The notes: generated from the letters alone by a model not told the origin. Positions 1 to 9,700 are shown, numbered from the stretch's first letter. The stretch: 64,000 nucleotides of DNA from Elioraea sp. (GCF_022842375.1 NZ_JALHPR010000005.1:1-64000); one strand, 5' to 3'. Made by a program: numbers and translations.

Positions 1-1
1 C

Positions 2-541
2 GCGCTGGCCGCCGCCGCCGCGGCGCGGGCTGGGGCGTCACCCGCCACGCTGCTCGCCGGCACGATGCCGGCCGGCGGCGCTCTGCCGCCTGCCTTCGGC
101 GCGACGACGGGGCTCTCGGTGGTTGACCGGGACGGACAGGCGGTGACCTGCGCCTTCACCATGAACAACCTCTTCGGCACGGGGCGGATCGCACCGACCT
201 TCGGCCTCGTCCTAGCCGCTGCCCCGGGCATTGGCCAGGTGCCGCCCGCCATGCCCGCCGTGGTGATGGTGACGAACCCGAATGTCCGCGCCTTCCGCCT
301 GGCCGGCACGGCCTCGGGCGGCGAGGTCGCGCCTGTTGCCCTCGGCCGTGCCGCCGCACGCGCGATGGGCGGCGAGGCCGCGCAGGCCGCCGTCGCCGCG
401 CCGCGCACCTTCCGCGGGGGTGAGGACCGCACCGGCCGCGTGAACCTCGTCCACTGCGCCCGCTACCTGCCCGGCAACAACGGCGCCTGTTCCTGGGGCA
501 CCGACCCGCGCGGCTTCGGCCTCGCTGTTGGGGCCGATTGA
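2..541 (+). CDS. Gamma-glutamyltransferase-like protein, C-terminal part (5' truncated by window)
   Basis: Open from the left edge; 179 codons are present. The segment resembles the small subunit of gamma-glutamyltranspeptidases: a Thr-Thr pair (visible residues 35-36) precedes the typical SVVDRDGQAV strand and a NNLFGTG turn. In the family the first Thr of this pair becomes the N-terminal nucleophile after self-cleavage. Family members usually have TTH here, but this protein has TTG, and the usual substrate-loop and SSMSPT-like region is replaced by an Ala/Pro-rich stretch, so it is a divergent member. The reaction (glutathione or other gamma-glutamyl amide cleavage, normally periplasmic) is inferred from the fold only. 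Its stop codon overlaps the possible TTG start of the aminotransferase gene, suggesting translational coupling. Confidence 0.75.
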   Translation, partial: ALAAAAAARAGASPATLLAGTMPAGGALPPAFGATTGLSVVDRDGQAVTCAFTMNNLFGTGRIAPTFGLVLAAAPGIGQVPPAMPAVVMVTNPNVRAFRLAGTASGGEVAPVALGRAAARAMGGEAAQAAVAAPRTFRGGEDRTGRVNLVHCARYLPGNNGACSWGTDPRGFGLAVGAD

Positions 542-1710
542 GCGTGCTGAAGGTCGGGCGTGGGGCGGAGGCGCCGCCCTTCATCGTGATGGACGTGATT
601 GCCGCGGCCAACGCGCGCGCCGCCTCCCTTGCGCCCGGCGATCCGCGCGTCATCCGCATGGAGGTGGGCCAGCCCTCGACCGGCGCCCCGGCCGGCGCGG
701 TCGCCGCCGTGACTGCGGCGATGCAGGCGGGCGAGACGCTCGGCTACACCGAGGCCTTCGGCATCCGGCCGTTGCGCGAGCGGATCGCTTCCCTCTATGC
801 GGAACGATACGGGCTCGCACTCGATGCGCGGCGCATCGCCATCACCGTCGGTGCCTCCGGTGCCTTCCCGCTCGCCTTCCTCGCCGCCTTCGACCGGGGT
901 GACCACGTCGCGCTCGCCAGCCCGTTCTACCCGCCCTACGTGAACATCCTCACCGCGCTCGGCCTTCAACCCATCGTCATGGAAGCGGGCGCGGAAAGCC
1001 GCTTCCAGCCGACGGTCGCGATGCTCGAACGGCTCGATCCGCGCCCCGCGGGGCTGATCGTTGCAAGCCCGTGCAACCCGGCCGGAACGATGCTGCACCG
1101 TGACGAGCTCGCCGCACTTGCCGCGTGGTGCGAGGCCAACGGCGTGCGGCTGATCTCCGACGAGATCTATCACGGCCTCACCTATGGCGAGGCGGCGTCC
1201 ACCGCCGCCGCGGTGTCATCGTCGGCGATCGTCATCAACAGCTTCTCGAAATACTGGTCGATGACCGGCTGGCGCATCGGCTGGATGGTGCTGCCCGACG
1301 ATCTCGTCCGCCCGGTCGAGCGGCTGGCGCAGAACATGTTCATTTCCGCCCCCGGCATCGCGCAGGTCGCGGCGCTTGCGGCGATCGACTGCACCGAGGA
1401 GCTCGATCGCCACGTCGCGCGGTATCGTGCCAACCGCGTGCTGCTGCTCGAGGCGCTCCCGAAGGCGGGCCTCGACAGGCTCGCCCCTGCCGAGGGCGCG
1501 TTCTACCTCTATGCCGATGTCGGCCACCTGACGAACGACAGCGCCGCGTTCTGCACGCGCATGCTTGCGGAGATCGGCGTTGCCGCCACGCCGGGGGTGG
1601 ATTTCGACCGCACCCGCGGCGCGCGCAGCATCCGCTTCAGCTTCTGCGGCGCGACCGAGGACATGGCCGAGGCCGCCGATCGCCTGACGCGCTGGCTCGC
1701 GCGTCAGTAG
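538..1710 (+). CDS. PLP-dependent aminotransferase, class I/II
   Basis: Fold-type I aminotransferase of about 390 residues, the usual length. Visible motifs counted from the TTG at 538: the SPCNPAGT turn (177-184), the cofactor-binding Asp in SDEIY (D208), the Schiff-base lysine in SFSKYWSMTGWRIGW (K238), and a C-terminal RFSF motif with the substrate-carboxylate Arg. It transfers an amino group between an amino acid and a 2-oxo acid in the cytoplasm; the substrate cannot be read from sequence (aspartate/alanine/aromatic type). The TTG start overlaps the preceding stop as TTGA. A GTG at 544 is an equally good start. The 3' end overlaps the convergent acyl-CoA dehydrogenase gene by 7 bases. 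Confidence 0.93.
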   Translation: MSVLKVGRGAEAPPFIVMDVIAAANARAASLAPGDPRVIRMEVGQPSTGAPAGAVAAVTAAMQAGETLGYTEAFGIRPLRERIASLYAERYGLALDARRIAITVGASGAFPLAFLAAFDRGDHVALASPFYPPYVNILTALGLQPIVMEAGAESRFQPTVAMLERLDPRPAGLIVASPCNPAGTMLHRDELAALAAWCEANGVRLISDEIYHGLTYGEAASTAAAVSSSAIVINSFSKYWSMTGWRIGWMVLPDDLVRPVERLAQNMFISAPGIAQVAALAAIDCTEELDRHVARYRANRVLLLEALPKAGLDRLAPAEGAFYLYADVGHLTNDSAAFCTRMLAEIGVAATPGVDFDRTRGARSIRFSFCGATEDMAEAADRLTRWLARQ

Positions 1711-2861
1711 ATCGTCTTCACCGGCAGGCCGAGCGCCATCGCCCCCGCATAGCGCGCCTGCGGCCCCTGGCGCAGCACGTGGAACCGCGCTCCCTGGACA
1801 TCGCGGAACAGACGCTCGAGTCCCGCCTGCCGCTGGAACGCGACGCCACCCGCCAGTTCCATCGCGAGCTCGACCGTCCTGATCGCATGGTCCGCCACCA
1901 GCGTGCGGCCGGTCATGACGTCGTTCACGCTCTCGTCGGAAGGGTCGTTGCGCTCGGCTGCCGCGATCATCCAGCCATGCGCGAGCCGGGCGGCGCGCAG
2001 CGCGGTGTCCATCCGCCCGGCGAGGTTCAACGTGTCCTCGCTCGCCGCGCGCCGTTTCGCGAGCGTGATGGCGAGATCGCGCGCCCGTTCCGCCACGCCG
2101 AGATAGACGGCGTAGACGAGCGGGAAGGCGATGGTCGCGATGATCTGGAACACCGGGTGCCACTCGCCGGCGCGGCGCTTGAAGGCCACCTGGGCGTCGG
2201 GCACGAACAGGTTCTCGATCAGGATGTCGTTCGAACCGGTGCCGCGCATGCCGAGCGCGCGCCAGTTGTCGAGCACCCGCACCTCCGGCGCGTGCATCGG
2301 CGCACCGAAATGGATGACGCTGTCGCCCTCCGCCTCGTGCAGGATCGCCCCCGTCATCAGGATGTCGCCGACAGGCGAGCCGGAGGAGAACACCTTCCTC
2401 CCGCTGACGCGGTAGCCACCCTCGACGCGCACCGCCTCACCCGATCCGTCGAGCCAGTCTGACCCACCGCTCGAGAGGATGATGATGCGGTCATCGGCGA
2501 CGCGCCGCAGCAGTTTCTCCGCAGCCTGCACATTGCGGTGCCTCCAGCGCCAGGCAGGCACGGCGACCTGGTGTGTGTGCATCGAGAAGGCGAGCGCGGT
2601 CGACGGGCAGCCATGCGCGAGCACGCGCAGCATGCCGGCCAGCGCGCGGATCTCCGCGCCGCCGCCGCCGAGCTCTCGCGGGACGCCCGCCTCGACGAGG
2701 CCCGCCTGCTTCAGCAGCGCGTAGTTGTCGCCCACGAAACGATCGGATGCGTCGAACCCGTCGGCACTCCCCGCCAGCGCGGGAACCAGCGCGGTGGCGC
2801 TGGCGATGATGTCGGGCAGCGTGGCCTCGCCGGCCGGGGCCGTGGTGACTGCGTCGGGCAT
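1704..2861 (-). CDS. Acyl-CoA dehydrogenase family protein
   Basis: A 385-residue flavoprotein of the acyl-CoA dehydrogenase fold: N-terminal helical domain, a middle beta domain (around GGYRVSGRKVFSSGSP) that forms the FAD pocket, and a C-terminal four-helix domain ending in an ARFHVLRQGPQARY segment. The usual catalytic Glu cannot be assigned with certainty, and the sequence also resembles the flavin monooxygenase branch of the superfamily, so substrate and exact reaction are open. The ATG at 2861 was chosen because AAGGAGGG lies 7 bases upstream; the frame stays open a further 36 bases. It is divergent from the HxlR regulator, a common arrangement for a regulator and its target. Confidence 0.9.
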   Translation of the reverse strand: MPDAVTTAPAGEATLPDIIASATALVPALAGSADGFDASDRFVGDNYALLKQAGLVEAGVPRELGGGGAEIRALAGMLRVLAHGCPSTALAFSMHTHQVAVPAWRWRHRNVQAAEKLLRRVADDRIIILSSGGSDWLDGSGEAVRVEGGYRVSGRKVFSSGSPVGDILMTGAILHEAEGDSVIHFGAPMHAPEVRVLDNWRALGMRGTGSNDILIENLFVPDAQVAFKRRAGEWHPVFQIIATIAFPLVYAVYLGVAERARDLAITLAKRRAASEDTLNLAGRMDTALRAARLAHGWMIAAAERNDPSDESVNDVMTGRTLVADHAIRTVELAMELAGGVAFQRQAGLERLFRDVQGARFHVLRQGPQARYAGAMALGLPVKTIY

Positions 2862-3016
2862 GGTGCGTCCCTCCTTCGTTGATCGTTGGGGGAACACTGC
2901 TCGCGCGATGGTGCGTGGCGATAGTTCACGATCTGTACTGCGAACGGAACGGTATCGGCGCTATGGTGGGAGATCGGCGATCATCGGCACGACCGGCAGG
3001 ACCGGGGGAGGGCGCG

Positions 3017-3706
3017 ATGGATGACCGTGGATACGGCCAGTTCTGCCCGGTGGCGATGGCCTCCGAGATCCTCTGCTCGCGCTGGACCGTTCTCGTCCTG
3101 CGCGAGTTGCTGGCGGGAACGACGCGGTTCAACGAGCTTCGCCGCGGCGTGCCGCGCATGTCGCCCGCCCTGCTGTCGAAGCGGCTGAAGGAGCTCGAGC
3201 GCGCCGGCGTGGTGATCGCGGCCCCGGGGCCCAAGGGCGTTGTCGAGTATCGCCTCTCACAGGCGGGCGAAGATCTTCACCCGATCGTGATGGGAATGGG
3301 GATGTGGGGGCAGCGCTGGATCGAGAGCCAGCTGTCGCTCAAGAATCTCGACCCGTCGCTGCTGATGTGGGACATCCGGCGCAACATCGATCCGACGCCG
3401 CTGCCGCCGCGCCGATGCACGATTCAGTTTCAGTACCCCGAGCTTCCGCCCGTCAGGCAGAACTGGTGGCTCGTGGTCGATCATGGTGATGTCGATCTCT
3501 GCTCGGTCGACCCCGGGTTCGAGGTCGATCTCTTCGTGGTCGGTGCGCTCCGCAGCATGACGGCGGTGTGGATGGGGATCGCGGCGATCGGCCGCGAGGT
3601 GGAGGCGGGGCGGCTCGAACTCATCGGCGATGCTGCGGTGGCGCGCAGCATCCAGCAGTGGCTTTGCCTCAGCCCCTTCGCGCGCGAGACGCGGCGCGTA
3701 CCGTGA
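3017..3706 (+). CDS. HxlR-family winged-helix transcriptional regulator
   Basis: A 229-residue protein. Residues about 10-100 form the HxlR winged helix: a Cys in the first helix (FCPVAMA), SRWTVLVLREL, RFNELRRGVPRMSPALLSKRLKELERAGVV, then the wing. HxlR proteins bind DNA as dimers and often sense redox state or ligands; here the C-terminal ~120 residues form an extra domain of possible SCP2/sterol-carrier type that could bind a ligand, which is unusual because many HxlR proteins are only ~120 residues. The start at 3017 follows a GGGGGAGG ribosome binding site. It is divergent from the acyl-CoA dehydrogenase gene and probably regulates it. Confidence 0.9.
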   Translation: MDDRGYGQFCPVAMASEILCSRWTVLVLRELLAGTTRFNELRRGVPRMSPALLSKRLKELERAGVVIAAPGPKGVVEYRLSQAGEDLHPIVMGMGMWGQRWIESQLSLKNLDPSLLMWDIRRNIDPTPLPPRRCTIQFQYPELPPVRQNWWLVVDHGDVDLCSVDPGFEVDLFVVGALRSMTAVWMGIAAIGREVEAGRLELIGDAAVARSIQQWLCLSPFARETRRVP

Positions 3707-3709
3707 CGC

Positions 3710-4129
3710 CTAAGCAGCGCGGCGCAGCAGCTGGTCCATCGCGCGTGCGATCAGCAGCGTATCGGTCTGCTGCGCGAGCGCGGAGATCAGCCCGTCCCGC
3801 AGCTGCCACACATGCACGAAGGGTGCGTCGACAGGCGCGCCCGAGGCACGCAGCCTGCCCTCGTAGCGGCCAAGCACCACCACGGCGTCCTCCGCCGCGA
3901 TCACCTGCTCGGGGATCGCCGACCAGGCCGCGAACAGAGCCTCCATCCGCGGCCACCACAGGCCGAGTACGGCGCGCTTGCCGAGATAGCGCCCGCCGAC
4001 AGGGAAGCTGCGAGCGAGCGACCAATTGACCGCTTCGTCGAGGAGGGACGGGTCACGCGTCGCGTACCAGCGGCGGATGACGGCACGGTTGCGGTCGGCG
4101 ATCAATCGCTGCGCTGACTTCCTCGGCAT
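3710..4129 (-). CDS. SnoaL/NTF2-like protein
   Basis: A 139-residue protein with the layout of SnoaL-like polyketide-cyclase/NTF2 folds: an N-terminal helix (NRAVIRRWYATRD), a curved sheet with VHVWQLRDGLI in the last strands, and a C-terminal helix. Such small cone-shaped proteins act as isomerases, cyclases or ligand carriers; no function can be assigned. The ATG at 4129 lies inside the 3' end of the preceding TolB-like gene (77-base overlap, different frame). This suggests either translational coupling or an old frameshift that separated parts of one gene. The 3' end lies 3 bases from the convergent HxlR gene. Confidence 0.75.
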   Translation of the reverse strand: MPRKSAQRLIADRNRAVIRRWYATRDPSLLDEAVNWSLARSFPVGGRYLGKRAVLGLWWPRMEALFAAWSAIPEQVIAAEDAVVVLGRYEGRLRASGAPVDAPFVHVWQLRDGLISALAQQTDTLLIARAMDQLLRRAA

Positions 4130-4727
4130 AGAGATGCGGCTCGATCGCCGCGACCACGTTGGCGGTGATCTCGTCCTGCACGGCGAAGATGTCGTCGAGT
4201 GACCGGTCGTACTTCTCGGCCCAGATGTGCTTGCCCGTCTCCGCGTCGACCAGATGGCCGGTGATGCGGATGCGCGAACCTGCCGTGCGCACGCTGCCCT
4301 CGAGCACGTAGCGAACCCCGAGCTCGCGCGCGACCTGCCGCACATCGACCGCGCGGTCGCGATAGGTGAAGGCCGAGTTGCGCGCGATCACGAAGAGCCA
4401 GCGCAAGCGCGACAGGGCGGTGGTGATGTCCTCCACCAGCCCATCGGCGATGAAGCCGCGATCCGGCTCGGCGCTCATCGTCGTGAACGGCAGCACGGCG
4501 ATCGACGGGCCAGGCGAGGCGGCAGCCTCCGTCGATGCTGCGCGCAGTGCGAGGCCCGTGTGCGCCTCGACGATCGCGAGTGTGCGGTCGGAGTAGAGGC
4601 CGACGAAGAGCTTGTCGACCGTCGAGCGGCCGAGCTTTGTCTCGTGCGCGAACCGATCACGCGAGATCCGCTCCCGCGCCAGATGGTCACGCACGAGGCC
4701 TGCGATCCGTCTCTTCCCGTCGGTCAT
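4053..4727 (-). CDS. HTH plus TolB/FlgO-like domain protein, short form of adenylate-cyclase-associated proteins
   Basis: A 224-residue protein. Residues ~1-60 look like a helix-turn-helix (ISRDRFAHETKLGRSTVDKLF). Residues ~75-200 match the TolB-like N-terminal domain found in many alphaproteobacterial adenylate/guanylate-cyclase and TPR proteins: SIAVLPFTTMS, GLVEDITTALSRL, LGVRYVLEGSVR, then YDRSLDDIFAVQDEI. In relatives this domain is followed by TPR repeats or preceded by a cyclase; here the protein ends right after it, so it looks truncated. ATG at 4727 was chosen over an upstream in-frame start at 4757. The last 77 bases overlap the SnoaL-like gene. Confidence 0.7.
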   Translation of the reverse strand: MTDGKRRIAGLVRDHLARERISRDRFAHETKLGRSTVDKLFVGLYSDRTLAIVEAHTGLALRAASTEAAASPGPSIAVLPFTTMSAEPDRGFIADGLVEDITTALSRLRWLFVIARNSAFTYRDRAVDVRQVARELGVRYVLEGSVRTAGSRIRITGHLVDAETGKHIWAEKYDRSLDDIFAVQDEITANVVAAIEPHLYAEEVSAAIDRRPQPCRHPPLVRDA

Positions 4728-4771
4728 CCGGCACGTTCCCGCGCCAGTCTGCCGCAATCCGACCCCCCGCG

Positions 4772-5623
4772 TCAGGCCCCGATCGCCTGGTCGAAGCCAG
4801 CCGCCACCGCCTCCTCCGGCGGGGCGGTGCCGGAAAAGAGGGCAAACCCGTCCACCCCTTGGGCGACCGACATCGCGCGGCCCGGCACGACGCGCGCGCC
4901 GGCTGCCTGGGCCGCCGCAAGGAGCGGCGTCAGCGGCGGGTGATACACGGCATCGGCGACAAACATGCCAGGGCGGATCAGCTCAGCTGGTACCGGTGAG
5001 CGCGTGTCCGGCAGCATGCCGACGGGCGAGGCGTTGACGATGCCGGCGGCACCGTCCACCGCATCCTCCACGCGCGGAACGATCCGCACGCGATCCGTGC
5101 CAAGTGCGGCGGCCAGGGCAGCGCAGCGGGACGGGTCGGGGTCGAACACCGCGAGCGAGGGCGCACCGGCCTCGAGCAGCCCCCAGCCCATCGCCCGCCC
5201 CGCCCCGCCGGCACCGATCAACGCCACGGGCCCTGACGCGAGGCGGTTGCCGAGCGAAGCGGCGACGCGGCGAAACCCCGTCGCGTCCGTGTTGTGGCCC
5301 GAGAGCCTGCCATCGGCGCCGACGAGGATGACGTTCACCGCCCTGAGCGCCGCAGCTCCCTCCGACAGCGTGTCGATGAAGGGCAGCACCGCCTCCTTGT
5401 AGGGGAAGGTGACGTTGATGCCGGCAAAGCCGGTGAGCCTGATCGCGTCGATCATGCGGCCGAGCGTGGCCTGGTCGGCGTTCTCGACCGGCAGCAGCTG
5501 GTAGTGGACGCGGATGCCGAGGGCGGCACCTGCGCTCTCCATCATCGCCGGTGCGGCGGAATGCGCGATCGGGTAGCCGAGCAGGCCCAGCAGCAGCGTC
5601 CGGCCCGGCCTTGCGTATGGCAT
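4772..5623 (-). CDS. aroE: Shikimate dehydrogenase family protein
   Basis: A 283-residue NAD(P)-dependent reductase that interconverts 3-dehydroshikimate and shikimate in aromatic amino acid synthesis. Visible: substrate-binding YPIAHSAAP near residue 18, the catalytic Lys in NVTFPYKEA (K76), the catalytic Asp in HNTDATGF (D113), and a glycine-rich nucleotide loop GAGGAGRA (137-144). The loop is followed by an acidic FDPD segment rather than the basic NRT motif typical of NADP-specific AroE, so NAD preference and a quinate/shikimate-catabolic or paralogous role are possible. The start at 5623 has AAGGACAGGGTG directly upstream. It is divergent from the ArsR-type regulator, which may control it. 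Confidence 0.88.
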   Translation of the reverse strand: MPYARPGRTLLLGLLGYPIAHSAAPAMMESAGAALGIRVHYQLLPVENADQATLGRMIDAIRLTGFAGINVTFPYKEAVLPFIDTLSEGAAALRAVNVILVGADGRLSGHNTDATGFRRVAASLGNRLASGPVALIGAGGAGRAMGWGLLEAGAPSLAVFDPDPSRCAALAAALGTDRVRIVPRVEDAVDGAAGIVNASPVGMLPDTRSPVPAELIRPGMFVADAVYHPPLTPLLAAAQAAGARVVPGRAMSVAQGVDGFALFSGTAPPEEAVAAGFDQAIGA

Positions 5624-5682
5624 CACCCTGTCCTTTGCATTGCGTCGAAGCATTCGCGCGGATGCTGGCCTAGGCTCGCCCG

Positions 5683-6390
5683 ATGTCAACGCCCGCAGCC
5701 CTCGCCCGCCTCGCCTCCCTGCTGGCCGATCCTGCCCGCGCGGCGATGGCGCAGGCGCTGATGGCGGGCGAGGCGCTGACGGCGGGAGAGCTTGCCCGCG
5801 CCGCCTCCATCACGCCGCCGACGGCTACCGCGCACCTGGCCAGGCTCGTCGATGGCGGGCTCGTGGCGGTGCATGCAGAGGGCCGGCACCGCTTCTTCCG
5901 CATCGCCGATGCCGCCGCCGCGGCCGCGCTCGAGGGCATGATGGTCGCGGCCCACAGCCCGCGCGCCGCGTGGCCCCACGGGCGGGGCCTGCGCGATGCG
6001 CGCACCTGCTGGGATCATCTCGCCGGCCGCCTCGGTGTCGCGCTGCACGCGGCCCTGGTCGGCCAGGGGGTGATCCGCCCGAGCGCCGGCGGCTGGGAGG
6101 CGACGGAGGCGGGAGAAGCACGCCTCGTGGCGCTTGGCGTCGACCTTGCGGGGGCGCGTCGCTCGCCACGCTTCGCGGCCGACTGCATGGACTGGTCCGA
6201 GCGTGTCCCGCATCTCGGTGGCGGGCTGGCGCGCGCGCTCTGCGCCCATTGCGTTGCCAAGGGCTGGGTCAGGCGCGGCGGCGGGGAGGGGCTTGCGCGC
6301 AGGCTCGCCACCGTCACGCCGGAAGGTGCGCGGGCACTGCGCGAGTCCCTCGGCGTCGCCTGGCCTTTCGAGACGGCCCTGCCTACCTGA
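5683..6390 (+). CDS. ArsR-type winged-helix regulator with C-terminal extension
   Basis: A 235-residue protein. Residues ~5-80 are an ArsR-like winged helix (LADPARAAMAQALMAGEALTAGELARAASI, then TATAHLARLVDGGLV and a basic wing). The second half carries the DWSERVPHLGGGLARAL signature of a long ArsR subgroup found in proteobacteria, with Cys residues (ADCMDW, CAHC) that could bind metal or sense thiols; that is inference. It starts 59 bases from the divergent aroE gene, suggesting shared promoter control. The 3' end overlaps the convergent NTF2-like gene by 8 bases. Confidence 0.85.
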   Translation: MSTPAALARLASLLADPARAAMAQALMAGEALTAGELARAASITPPTATAHLARLVDGGLVAVHAEGRHRFFRIADAAAAAALEGMMVAAHSPRAAWPHGRGLRDARTCWDHLAGRLGVALHAALVGQGVIRPSAGGWEATEAGEARLVALGVDLAGARRSPRFAADCMDWSERVPHLGGGLARALCAHCVAKGWVRRGGGEGLARRLATVTPEGARALRESLGVAWPFETALPT

Positions 6391-6766
6391 CGTCGGTGCG
6401 GTAGGTCTTGGTCACGATCCGCCAGCCGCCAAAGCCGGCGAGGCCGTCGAAGCGGCAGAGCGTCAGGTAGTCGGTGAAGAACTGCGGCGGGACGGCGCAC
6501 TCGACCTTGGCGAGCGCCGTCTCCGGCCCCGAGAAATCGACCGTGACGATCCTGTCGTGCCGCGCGGCACCCAGGCTTTTCGGGCTCTGTCGTGCGCGCA
6601 TCCGGCCGAACACGTCGGCCAGCGGCTCCGAGACTGGCCTGTCGGGACGGTTGGTGTGGAAGCGGCATTCCGGGTGGAACACCGCCTCCCACGCGGCGAC
6701 ATCGCCTTCGTAGAGCCCGTCGAAATAGCGGCCGAGCAGCGCCTCGATGTCTGCCAGCGCCGTCAT
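6383..6766 (-). CDS. NTF2-like (putative lumazine-binding/SnoaL) protein
   Basis: A 127-residue single-domain protein beginning MTALADIEALLGRYFDGLYEGDVAAWEAVFHPECRF, a pattern seen in putative lumazine-binding NTF2-like proteins. The second half alternates short strands typical of the curved sheet (ALAKVECAVPPQFFTDYLTL, GWRIVTKTYRT). Function unknown; such proteins are often small ligand carriers. It begins 10 bases after the rne stop on the same strand, so it is probably co-transcribed with rne. The ATG at 6766 was chosen because upstream in-frame starts would lie inside rne. Confidence 0.82.
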   Translation of the reverse strand: MTALADIEALLGRYFDGLYEGDVAAWEAVFHPECRFHTNRPDRPVSEPLADVFGRMRARQSPKSLGAARHDRIVTVDFSGPETALAKVECAVPPQFFTDYLTLCRFDGLAGFGGWRIVTKTYRTDVR

Positions 6767-6776
6767 CGCCTGCTGC

Positions 6777-9700
6777 TCATCGGCGCCACCAGCCGCGCTT
6801 CTTCGGTGCGTCGGAGGCTGGCTCATCGACCACGACCGGCTTGATCTCCATCGAGGCGATCGGGCCGGGTTCGGGAGCAGGAGCCTCGGGTGCTGGGGCC
6901 TCGGCAACGGCCGCCGGGACAGGCGGTGGCTCCGGTGCGGCCGGCACTGGTGCGGCCGGCTCTGGCGGGGCTGCTACGGCGCGCGGCTCCACCATCGCCT
7001 GCGGCGCCTCGTCGATTGCCTGCGGCAGCGGGGGCTGGGGCTCGGCCGGGGGCTGCGGCACGGTGGCGGCGAGGTCCTGCTCGAGCGCGTCGAAGAGGTC
7101 GAAGCTCGCATCATCGCCGAACGGGTTGGCCGGGGTGGCGCCCTGGAACAGCGGGCGTGGCACCGGGGCGGCCACTGGCGTCACCTCCGGGCTTGCTGCC
7201 GCTGCCGGCTCCTCCTCGCGGCGGCGGCGGCGGCCACCACGGCGGCCACGGCGGCGGCGGGCGCCGGCCTCCTCCTCGGTCTCGGCCGCACCCTTGGATG
7301 ACGGTGCCCCGTCGTCGCCCTGTTCGTCGCCCTGTTCTGCCGCGATCGGGGTTGCCGTGGGGGCTGCCGTCGGGGTCATCACGGGGGCAGCGTCGCCGGG
7401 CAGTGCGCTGTCGGTGGTAAGGTCGGGTTGGTCGCCGATCCCGGCGGGGTTGGAGCCAGGCGCCGGTGCAACACCATCCTCGCGGCGGCCGCCACGGCGG
7501 CGGCGGCGGCGGCGGCGACGACGGTCACCCTCGCTCTCGGGCCCTTCGGCCTTGGCCGCACCCTCCGGTCGCGACTCGGATCTGGTCTCTGACCTTGCCT
7601 CCTGCCTTGCCTCCTGCCTCGCCTCTGGGCGCGGCTGACGCTCGCCACGCACGGCGCGCTGCGGCGGGGCCGCGGCTTCCTCCTCGTCCTCGTCCTCGAG
7701 GTCGGGGATGTCCTCCTCGTCGTCCTCCTCGACCGGCATGGGCGGGGGCAGCGAGGCGGGGGCGGCCATGGGTGCAGCCACGAGGGATGGTGGCTTGGTC
7801 CGCTCGATCTTCAGCGCCGGCGGCAGCAGCGTGTCATCGGCCGCGAACAGGATTCGCATCGCGAAGGCGGTCTCGAGCTCGATGAGGCGATAGCGCTTCA
7901 TGTTCAGCAGGTAGAGGGCGACCGCCCCGGCGCAGCGGACCACGATCTCGCCCGCGCGGCGCTTGGCCGCCTCATCCTCGATCGCGCGCAGAACCTGCAC
8001 CGCCGCACTCTCGGTCGAGCGGACGAGGCCCGTGCCGGCGCAGTGCGGGCAGGTGATGAAGGCCGTCTCGGTCAGGCTGGGGCGAAGCCGCTGGCGGCTC
8101 ATTTCCATCAGGCCGAAATGGCTGATCCGCCCGACCTGGATGCGGGCGCGGTCGTTCTTCAGCGCCTCCTTCAGCCTACGCTCGACGGCGGCGTTGTTGC
8201 GCGCCGTCTCCATGTCGATGAAGTCGATCACGATCAGGCCGGCGAGGTCGCGCAGGCGAAGCTGGCGTGCGATCTCGTCAGCTGCCTCGCAATTGGTCTT
8301 GAGCGCCGTTTCCTCGATGTTGCGCTCGCGCGTCGCGCGGCCCGAGTTCACGTCGATCGCGACCAGCGCCTCGGTCTGGTTGATCACGATCGACCCGCCG
8401 GAGCGGAGCTCGACGCGCGCGTTGTGCATGGCATCGAGCTGCGCCTCGACGCCGGCGCGCGCGAACAGCGGCACGCCCCCGTCGCGGTAGAGCTGGACCT
8501 TCTTCGCATGCGAGGGAATCAGCATGCGCATGAAGTCCTTGGTCGTGCGGTAGGCGTCCTCGCCGTCGACCAGCACCTCGTCCACGTCACGCGAGTAGAC
8601 GTCGCGGATCGCGCGCTTGATGAGGTTCGCTTCCTCATAGATCAGCGAGGGTGCAACGGAGGCGAGCGTGGTCTCGCGGATACTGTCCCACAGCCTGAGG
8701 AGGTACTCGCAGTCCCGCTTGATCTCGGCTTTCGGGCGGGCCGCGCCAGCGGTGCGGACGATGATGCCCATGCCCTTCGGCAGGGCGAGCTCCGTCATGA
8801 CCTCGCGGAGGCGCTTGCGGTCGGTGGCAGAGGAGATCTTGCGGCTGATGCCGCCGCCGCGCGGGGTGTTGGGCATCAGCACGCTGTAGCGGCCGGCGAG
8901 CGAGAGATAGGTGGTCAGCGCCGCACCCTTCGTGCCGCGCTCCTCCTTCACCACCTGCACCAGCAGGATCTGCCGGCGCTTGATGACCTCCTGGATCTTG
9001 TAGTTGCGCAGGAAGCGCGGGTTGATCCGGCGCGGGCGATCCTCCTCGCCCTGCTCGCCCCCGCCGATCGTCTCCGGCGCGACAGGCTCGGCGACCACTT
9101 CGCCGATCTCGGTGGCGGTGCGGGCCGGCACCTCGTCATGGGCATTGTCGGCAACCTCGCCGTCCAGCGCGGCATCGGCCGGCGGGGGCAGCGTGTCAGG
9201 GTCCGCCGAGACAGTGTCGGCGTCCATGCGCGCGGGCTGGGCAGTCGGCGGCTTCGTCGTGGGTGTTGCCTCGGTGCCGTCCTCGGCCGGGGGCAGCGGC
9301 GGGAGATCGGGCAACGCCTCGGCGCGCGGCGGCTCGGGTGCGTCGAACGGGGGGATGTCGAGCGGGGGGATGTCGAGCGGCGTCGTCGGAAAGGCCTCTG
9401 CCTCGGCGGGGGCACCGGCCGCGACCGCGGGCTCGTCGGCCGCGGCCTGGGCGGCAATGGACGGCGCGTCCTCGTCCTCCTCGTCCTCCTCGTCCTCGGC
9501 GGCCTCTTCCTCTGCCAGCGCGAGCAGGCGCTGCCGGTCGGCGACGGGGATCTGGTAGTAGTCGGGGTGGATTTCGCCGAAGGCGAGGAAGCCGTGGCGG
9601 TTGCCGCCGAACTCGACGAACGCGGCCTGGAGGCTTGGTTCGACCCTCACCACCCGGGCGAGGTAGATGTTCCCCTTGAGGGTCTGCTTGGTTGACGTCT

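Noticed and set aside
7500-7560. Short CGGCGG-type tandem repeats that look like a microsatellite or CRISPR-like array
   Set aside because: They encode the Arg-rich blocks of RNase E and have no spacer structure.
8043-9695. A 550-codon plus-strand reading frame opposite rne
   Set aside because: Arg/Gly/Ala-rich composition, no recognisable domain, and it is wholly antisense to the conserved RNase E core. Long antisense frames are expected in very GC-rich DNA.
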